Of a DNA stretch of 64,000 nt, positions 56,640 through 64,000 are shown one piece after another. The notes under the pieces are model-generated. The model was given only the letters and a program-made list of their open reading frames with translations, was not told where the DNA came from and did not search any database. This DNA comes from Scleroderma bovista (taxonomy: Eukaryota; Basidiomycota; Agaricomycetes; Boletales; Sclerodermataceae). How positions within the stretch are numbered: the stretch's first letter is position 1; every line of letters begins with the position of its first letter. Made by a program: the position numbers and the translations under genes. The stretch lies in the NCBI GenBank assembly GCA_037178675.1, contig JAYMGJ010000314.1, positions 124,001 through 188,000 on the forward strand. Reading direction: 5' to 3'.

Positions 56640-57800
56640 AAGTGCCAATGATGTGGGAATGGAATTCAAACAATGCTGATGTCAGCACACAGCCACTCAC
56701 CGCAAATTTTTACTAAGGTAATATGCGGAAGGAAATCTTCATCAAGGGAGACCTCTTTCAACTGCGGTGACAAAGAATTGTAATCCTTGACTTTGACAGC
56801 CTTCAAGTCAGCCTTGTGCGGGCCAAATAAATGAAGAGCAGCACTTACCATATTATTAGACAGTCTAACACATTGTGTGTGACAAATAAGCTATGGTAGA
56901 TAACCTTGGGCTCGAAAGCTGCGAACTGAGCGTGATTTTTTGCAGCCGTCCGGAGATCTAAATTCGCCAACTCGCTATGTTGAGTTCTGAAGGGCCTGAT
57001 GCTGTATGATCACTGGTCATCAGACTAAAATTTCCCAACCGGCTTCACAGCTACTCACAGATTCCAGTAAATCCAGGGAAGCGGGAATGTTTGCTAGACA
57101 TGTCAATGCGTGTGGTTTGAGAGCAGGCTATTGGTCGGCTTCCAACAGGGGAGTTGGAAGCCTCGGAATTGATGTCCCAGGTAAGTGGAAGGAACTCCAC
57201 TCGCTTTGTTGAGTTCAGAGTGCAACGCAGCTGTTCAATCGGTCAGACCAACCAAATACAACCAGCCTAGCCACTACATACATACTCACAAACTATAGTT
57301 CGTGTCAATGTACTGATAAAAATTGCCTGCGGTAAGTGGAGTTTGTCAATGCCGGTGAAAACCACAGAACGCAAGGACATACGTGGTGCCTCAGTGGTAT
57401 ATTGCTGTACTGAAAATGGTCAAGAAAGGACGGTGTTAGTTCATGAGGATCTAATATACAAGTAGGATAAAGCACGTACAAAAAGATCTGAGAATAAAAT
57501 GAAATAAGAAGGGGGACAGACTCCTGGGGGATCGGGGAAGCGTTTCGACACCATCGATAAGACGGATAAACCGGGGCCAGTCTGGGTCCAATTGAGAAGC
57601 CTGAAGCTGACTGTTGAGAGCCAACAGAAGGGTGAAGCGCTGATTCCAGGATTCCTGCAGCACACGATGTCCAATGTGTTTAAGAACTTGAGTCCTGACA
57701 TCGAACGAAGTGATATTACACGTTGGCTTGGAGGCAGGGTTGGCAGAAGGACAGCTGGGCCTCGCTGCTGCAACGATGTAATCTTAATCAGAGCTGGATG
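56640..57800 (-). CDS. Possible multi-exon gene of unknown function
   Basis: Minus-strand segments look like short exons bounded by plausible splice sites: FDVRTQVLKHIGHRVLQESW and LDPDWPRFIRLIDGVETLPR (57740-57520), SRPIACSQTTRIDMSSKHSR (about 57160-57080), HSELANLDLRTAAKNHAQF (about 56990-56905) and LHLFGPHKADLKAVKVKDYN (about 56840-56700). I recognise no family and cannot join all segments with certainty. It lies next to a gene of a common Agaricomycete family and the Plavaka transposase, on the same strand. Confidence 0.35.
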
Positions 57801-58061
57801 ACGGAGAATCCTGCGGCTTCAGCATGGCAACAGTAACGCGAAACAATCACATTTTTTGACAACACCAAACATCAAAAGTAACTAATGAGCTAAGAGCAAC
57901 GAAAGAAATCTAATTTGGATTCAGAAGAACCTAAACTAGAGGGTGAAAAGAAGGGCAAGTTGATGAAGATGAAAAGGATCGTGAATTCGTAATGCAGACG
58001 GCATTAAATGAGAACGTGGATGCAACGAGATTGCAGGGTGGTGTGCGGCGTGAGGTACATA

Positions 58062-59847
58062 TTACTTCGAAGCCCTTGTGTTCCTGCGGGTCCCCTCAAC
58101 AGCAGGCTCAGTTCCATCTCCAGCATCAGCCACAGCGGCAGCAGCTTGTTTCCCCCGCTTCTTGGACCTTGGTTTGGGCTTTGGTTGTGGAGCAGGGGGG
58201 TTGGGGACGGCTGGAGGGTCCTGTTGCTCATCAGTAGGATGGTTAGCAGGCATGGGGGGAGCAGAAATGTGAGTAGGCGCCTCAGGTATGTTGTCGTGCA
58301 TTCCAAGACCTTGCATTGCAGCTGAAATAGAGCGTGGCGGGGCAGTAGCAGAGGGAGTAATGCCAGGGGTCGAGGCATGAGGTTCGCCCCCTTGAATATC
58401 GACTGGGCGACCCTCTCGCATAGCAAGCTCAAACTCTGTCTCCCAGTCATTGACTGGAGCGTTGGAGGTCAGTGAAGTTGCTGGGGTTGAGGAGCTGTCA
58501 GGGAAAAGTGCACTGTTGAAGAAGTCGAGGACATCACGAGCCCAGGCGTCACCAGAGAGGAGGCGCTCACGATAGAAGTGGTGGTAAGCAAGATAAGAGA
58601 TGCCAGATTTGTCCCCAGCTTTTGCCAGGAGCTCAGTATCACCAGAGAGGACAAATATAGCCTAACAATAATTTAATCGAGAACTTGATGGGTTATTAAC
58701 AAAGTACGAAAGGCGGGGAACTTACGACCACAGCTGCAGCAGCAACCATACCGGGTGTAGTGTTGCGTAGCTCCCACAACTTGCCCTTCATCTTTGGGCC
58801 GGGCGCATAGCTCTTAGAAAGAAAAGACTTCCCGAAAAGAGCAACACCCAACACCTAAACATGCAATTGTTATTAGTGGAGAGTAATGCTATTAAGAGTC
58901 GAGGTTAAACTCACATTCGCGAGAACAGCAGTCTTGAGGAAAGCTGATAAGTCCCCATTCTTGTCACTCGGAAACAAAAATGGGGCAAACTTTGTGTATG
59001 CGCCATGTGGATTCACAAGTAGATCCCGACACCCAGTTTGTTTCTCCCGAGCATAGCCTCTAACAAACCAATCCGCTTGGAGACCAAAAATAGCTGCAGC
59101 ACACCCCTTGATGTCTGAGACCATTTCAGAGCGCACACAGTTGACGCCCTTGTTGAACTATAACAGGTGTCATGTCGGGCAGCAATAAATGGGTGATTGG
59201 AATGTAACATACATCTCCTCCAAAGGTTTCGTAGGCCATAAGTTTCCAATCTGATTGTGGTATGAACTCGAAAAGCTCGGTTCTGACACCATCCTCGATG
59301 GAAAGAGCTGAGATCCAACGTTCCTTGCTATATAGGTTGATCTTGGGGTTACTACGAAGCGGAAAGATTTCGGAGTTGATCCAGAGACAATGCGTCATGG
59401 AGTACTTCCGGCCATAGGCTCGAACAGCGTCAGCTTTGACCGCGCGGGCGAGAGCAGCATCTGTAAGATTGGCTCGTCCTCTACGTCCTTTAGATTGAGC
59501 GGCAGCTGCCTCGAGCAGTGTATTCCGCTTCTTGAGCTCCCGTTGTTTACTACGCATTTCGGTCAATAAGGTCTGCATCGACTCCAGAGCCTAAGTTGGA
59601 GTCAACATGTTAGATAAGAATGGAAATCAGTCTTAGACCGCACCTGGCGCAGCTGCTCATTGGTAACATTTACTGAGGGCGGAAGGATCGCATTACGGAT
59701 GCGGGCAAGCTCCTCTGAAAGGTTGTCGGATTCATCAGAGCTTGAGTTTCCTTCGTCCAATGATTGGCTTGGAGAACTGGTAGCACCGCGAATAGCTGCA
59801 CCAAAATCCTCGACATCTTGTGCTCGTCGAGCAGCTGCAGCTGGCAT
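58062..59847 (-). CDS. Agaricomycete family of unknown function (DUF6698-like)
   Basis: About five exons. Exon 1 starts MPAAAARRAQDVEDFGAAIR; a coiled-coil-like, basic segment (RSKQRELKKRN) follows. Next come MTHCLWINSEIFPL, FNKGVNCVRSEMVSDIKGCA, FLKTAVLANVLGVALFGKSF, LRNTTPGMVAAAAVVAIFVL and SGDTELLAKAGDKSGISYLA. The signature of a weak TPGM, a hydrophobic helix, S.DTE and SGI is shared by a family very common in Agaricomycetes, often near transposons; the Pfam name is from memory and not secure. The C-terminus is Pro-rich and ends in a basic KPRSKKRGKQ and NTRASK. Function unknown. It sits downstream of the Plavaka transposase on the same strand and may be a second gene of that element. Confidence 0.5.
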
Positions 59848-60350
59848 AACGATAGATGTAAGAGAGACGGGCGCAACAAGAAGGAATTAATTCGAGGTCG
59901 TGTCACTTGGACTGGCCTGGGATTGCAGTAAGGTAAGCGACCTTATTTATACAAACAGGCGATACTCACCGCCATACCATAAGCGTTACAATACGTATTC
60001 TAACCGCCGTTGGTTGTCAAACATCATGTTGGAATCAAGAAGGCATGTTGATGCCTTGCGCTGCGGCTGCGGACGTAAACTGTTGAGCTTTCTATTGACG
60101 TGAAGCACACAATGACATACCTATTAGCAAGCGCAAATAATATATTATGTCGCGATCGGGGAACGTGTTGGTGTGACTGCAGCTTCCTGTGTAAGTCATC
60201 AGTCTTTGTGTTACTGAGGAACACACATTATTAGCTGGTGGTTTTGTTATTACATCGGCGTAATGTAACCTGAGTGAAGATTGTCAGCTGAGAGCGCCCA
60301 TTCGTGTCCAATTAAGTTAGTAGATAAAGAGATAAAGCGATTATAAGAAA
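59848..60350. other. Intergenic between the unknown-family gene and the transposase
   Basis: About 500 bases with no gene. Expected to hold the promoter of the minus-strand gene starting at 59847 and the 3' end of the transposase gene. Confidence 0.45.
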
Positions 60351-63300
60351 TCAATACTCCAGGGTCTTAGCCCGAAGGAACATGTCCCCGTCGACATAAT
60401 CGACTAGGAAGTGGTTGTTATTACGTGAAAAGTCAGGAACTACCAGCGCTCCACGAATGATGGACTGAAGCGAAATGAATTCGGAAAGAGCTGGAGGCCG
60501 TTGGCGAAGGCGTATTAAGTTAAGGTCCTTGTCCACCATGCGTTTCGGCCCTGTTGGAGCGTCCAATGCCTGGACAAGGGCGAGGTCGAGGCGGGTATTT
60601 CCAACGAAGAATTTAAACATGAATAAAAGGCGGACAAATATGTCCTTTGGTGCTTCATTCTCACGGGCCGTGTGGACAAGGGCACAGTCCTGGCGTTCAT
60701 GACCATGGAACTTGGGGTTACATCGGAGATGGTCGGTAGCCAGTTTCCAGTCGACGGCAGACTTGTAATTAACCTTGACATAGCGGTACTCTTGTAACTA
60801 TTATTTAGATTAGTATTAGAACTTGAATTCTATGAACCTTCTATGAAGATACTGACTGACCTTTTCATGACCTGCAGGACGCAGGAAAGTCTGATTATCG
60901 GGAAAGCGGATGCCATGAGTATAGCAAAATTCATTGATGAACTTGATGAACTTCTTGCGGAACCCGGTAAAAGAACGGTCTGATGCATATACCTCTTCCA
61001 CTTCGTCAAACGTAATTGGGGTCTGCGGGGAACCCAAATGAAGGTGGCCGTCGAAAGGATTGTCCTCGACACCCACTCCTCCTTCCTTGATGTTTGCTTG
61101 TGTGAGGATGGCGCTCTGGCTCTGTTCAGTCAAAAATGCGATTCGACTGCAGATCATCTGCGATACCAAGGACTTGTGATCGAGCTTAAGAATCTGGAAA
61201 TCACGCTCTTATAGCCAAAAGCAACTGCCTGAATGTAGATATGGATTACCTGATTGGCGATATCCTTCTTGTTTGTTTGGAGTTGGTAGTAGTGCTTGAT
61301 GGGGCGATGCTCCGATTCATTGGGTCGAGTGGAGAAATTCCGAGCGGCCCCTTTTTCGCGGATATCTTGGAATGCATGCTTTGCCAAATGAGCTTTAGGA
61401 AAGTTCCAGTTCTTGAATCCTGTAAGACCAATGTACTCCTGTAACAGTTGTTAGTGGACAATGTAATCAAAGTTCCGAACATAGTACATCTAGACACTCC
61501 TGAAAGAGAGAGAGCACTTTTTCTCCAGCTTCAAGTGTGCTCTCCGTGTGCACATCAAGGCTGATGTACAGGTGGTATTGTAAATAACAAGCTATGCACT
61601 GTAAAAGCGCATAGCCTGCTGGATCCGCTACTTTCGTGACAACATTTTGCGTTGTAAAGAGAATTTGCTGGAATCAAAACATCAAACTACGTAGTAGTAA
61701 GTTTGCAATGGTAATTTGTGTTGAACTCACCTTGGAGATGTCCAAGAATTTATTTCCATCACTGAACGTGACGTTTGAGACGGTGGAAAAGTGGTTGAAG
61801 TTACGCCAGTGGGGGAATGCAGCATGTCTGGGGCGGCGATACGACGGGTTTGATTAATTGGCATACTATTAAGTGTGATACCATGAAATGAAACGTACTG
61901 TTTGTCAACCGTACTCCTTGCTTCACGACCGAGACCGTCAAGGTGTTCGACAAGTGTGGGGAGCATATGATCACCCCATAAACCAAGGTCGTCTACATGT
62001 AGATTGTCAAAAGAGAGGGCGTCCTGGGGATCGGAGTTATTGACGGTCCAAAATGTGTTCTGAATCCAAGTCAGTGAGATAAATTAAATCAGTCATTGGC
62101 ACTAGCGCCGACGAATGAAAAAATGAAGTCATTTACCTCGATTGGCCGCAAACTTTGTTCTTTCAGTACTGTTTCTCCCGCAGCACGGTTTCGTCGGTAC
62201 AGCTCGAGGAAAGCCTTCGCATCTTCAACCGTCCGTCGCGGGTAATCCGTTGCATGATCTGTGAGGTGGTCAGCTGGAACAAGGCAAATTGGACAGGGAC
62301 AATTTGATCTAAGGCCCCTTATCAGAGCCATCATGCATCTGTCAATATATAATGAGAACAAACATTAGTCACTGAGTACGAAGGGAAGGTTGGCGTACTG
62401 TTCCTCATAATCACCTGAAAGAATGAGAATTAATGGATATAACCATCTCATAATACCATCAAAACACTTGTGTGCAAAGCCGGTCTTCGAAAGCATCGCA
62501 ATAGATTCGAGAATCTTTATGAATGACGAGTGCCAAACAACGCGCTTCAGGTTGACGAACGTCAACTTTCCGTCCTCTTCCGAGTCTTCGGGCACCTGTA
62601 ATCAAGACTAGTCTGTGAACGCGTAAATTAGAATAAGAAAAGGCGCATACAATAGGTAACCACCCAACTAAACATCCACCGCCAATGCTCTTCCCATTCC
62701 TGATGTCGACGGGTAGATTAGCGATGCGTGCGATGACAGGGTAGGCTTTCACAGAACTGGCGGTCGATATGCGTGTTTTGTCGGCATATAAAATAAAAGC
62801 CAAGGGTGCCCCATGAGCGCCGCCATTGAATTTGGGAAGCGAAGACTGATGGTATTGAGATATCGAGACACAACAATTTATGAGACTATGACAACAACAA
62901 AAGCTAATGTGCATACTTGAATCCTCCACCAACGATCAGCAGTCCACGGCTCGTCAATGAAACGCTCGTATCTTGTGCCATTATGTTTGTACAAGCGCTG
63001 TGCATCCCAGATGAAGTGGGGTGCGAGAAGAGGGTCTTGTAACATGTCCAATGCCCAATCCCAGAGCGGCCGAGTATACATATCAAATTCGAGATCGCGC
63101 TTCTTGTAGTGTATGGGGATCGTATGGTGTTCAAACTATGTATATATGTACCTGATCCATTAGTTTACAAATGGCACAGATGCAACTGGAACGTACTGGA
63201 GTAAGTAGAGAAGCTGCATTTGTCCAGGCGGCACAAACATCGGTGTACGTCTTGAATGAGAACTTGGCATTAGACGAAGAGACCTTCCAGATAATCTTGA

Positions 63301-64000
63301 GGAGGGTCTCCGTTTGTTCCTTGCTGAGCGCAGCCTGGTGCGCAACTTCCGCAAATTCAAAGTCAGTTTCAGATAGGAATGGATGCCACGGCTCTTCATC
63401 ACGAAGCTGTGGGGTAGAAGCGGTGCGAGTGAAGGCTGAAAAGCGGTCGGTGACAGCTGGCTGGCCGGTGCTAGGGTGAAACTCAGTCTTGAACGTATCA
63501 GGAGTATTAGATGCCTCATCGGGAATCGCAGAATGTCCAGTAACTTGCGGGATGCTTGCCATGGACATATCAGAGCCAGAGCCTGAGTGCTAATAATCAG
63601 CTAGGCAAATTACGAAGTTAAAAAAAATTACATACGTTGCCTTAGTTCCCCTCCGATGCCCATTGCATCACCTGCGCCAGCGCCATCAATTAGAACATCA
63701 TCAGTGAAAAATTTGGTGAAGGCGCCGGCTGTTGTAGAACCGCTGGCATCAGCACTAGGATCGAGGGCTGCATATGGACGTGGATCATCGATGTTGTGAC
63801 CAGATATGCTAGCACGCTCGAGCTCTAGCAGCTTGCGTTGGCGCCGTTTCTCCTTCTTGGATTCTATGAATACAGTCAATATAGCGTTAGTATTATGATG
63901 ATGATGAGAGTGATCAGCAAAAATGACTAACCTTTGTGCTGAGCCTCAATCATTGCCTCAGCAGCTGCATCCGCGTACTCATCGTCACGCTGTTGCTTCC
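60351..64000 (-). CDS. Plavaka-type (CACTA-like) transposase, 5' end beyond the window
   Basis: A many-exon gene reading toward 60351. Blocks in order: EPWHPFLSETDFEFAE (about 63390), IPIHYKKRDLEFDMYTRPLW, RFIDEPWTADRWWRIQ, LAFILYADKTRIST (about 62780), GGGCLVGWLPI, NCPCPICLVPADHLTDHATD, FDNLHVDDLGLWGDHMLP (about 61990), NVTFSDGNKFLDISK, SLDVHTESTLEAGEKVLSLF (about 61560) and KAHLAKHAFQDIREKGAARN. These match Plavaka elements of Agaricomycetes; the Asp of YADKT, the Asp pair of VDDLG and the Glu of HTES are candidate catalytic residues. Exon joins checked at several places (for example GDYEEQ-CMMALIRG near 62340-62400) keep frame, with no stop found, so it may be active. The first exon shown (63932-64000) is cut by the window edge; terminal repeats could not be identified. 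Confidence 0.8.

Noticed and set aside
1..64000. tRNA and rRNA genes
   Set aside because: I looked for typical T-loop (GTTCGA) and acceptor pairings by eye and found no convincing cloverleaf; a covariance-model scan would be needed to exclude them.

Overview
This is nuclear DNA from a filamentous basidiomycete, most likely an Agaricomycete. Evidence: genes broken by many ~45-60 nt GT-AG introns, a FunK1-type fungal protein kinase, a Plavaka-type transposase, an Agaricomycete-style WW-like membrane protein, a Ty3/gypsy pol relic, and an adenylate cyclase of the fungal RA-LRR-PP2C-cyclase design. Exon structures are read by eye from frame and splice-site consistency; none was tested against transcripts or databases.

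Layout. 0-3.4 kb: WW-like membrane protein gene. 3.4-6.8 kb: a perfect-TIR MITE, a 5' fragment of a P-loop GTPase gene and a decayed hAT transposase. 6.9-34 kb: an unusual domain with five intergenic satellite arrays (monomers ~140-152 bp) that all carry a 20-bp core, TTTGTTCGCACTTGTTCGCA, or its complement. Between the arrays are apparently intact genes in divergent pairs: a 1547-residue protein with an N-terminal Ulp1-like protease (-) against a BAH-PHD protein (+); an AT-hook protein with a GRHDP/FRRQ motif (-) against a JmjC-like protein (+); and a paralogue of that AT-hook protein (-) against an ATP-grasp-like protein (+). A truncated second copy of the AT-hook gene follows at 34-35.4 kb and shares a nearly identical 773-bp tract with the first. 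35.5-37.4 kb: sparse DNA.

37.4-48.1 kb is housekeeping-like: a FunK1 kinase, a chimeric pseudogene (1.47 kb copied from the first gene and joined to the C-terminus of glyoxalase I), and a complete adenylate cyclase. 48.8-55.3 kb: a 728-bp pogo-type element, minisatellites, a dead gypsy pol and a dead casein-kinase-1-like gene. 56.6-64 kb: a poorly resolved multi-exon gene, a gene of a common Agaricomycete unknown family, and a multi-exon Plavaka transposase running off the right edge.

The strongest candidate for something undescribed is the 6.9-34 kb domain. Its arrays lie at gene 3' ends, its core repeats in 10-bp steps, and its products look chromatin-, SUMO- or ligase-related. Whether it is a giant mobile element, a satellite-insulated chromatin gene cluster or something else cannot be settled from one window.
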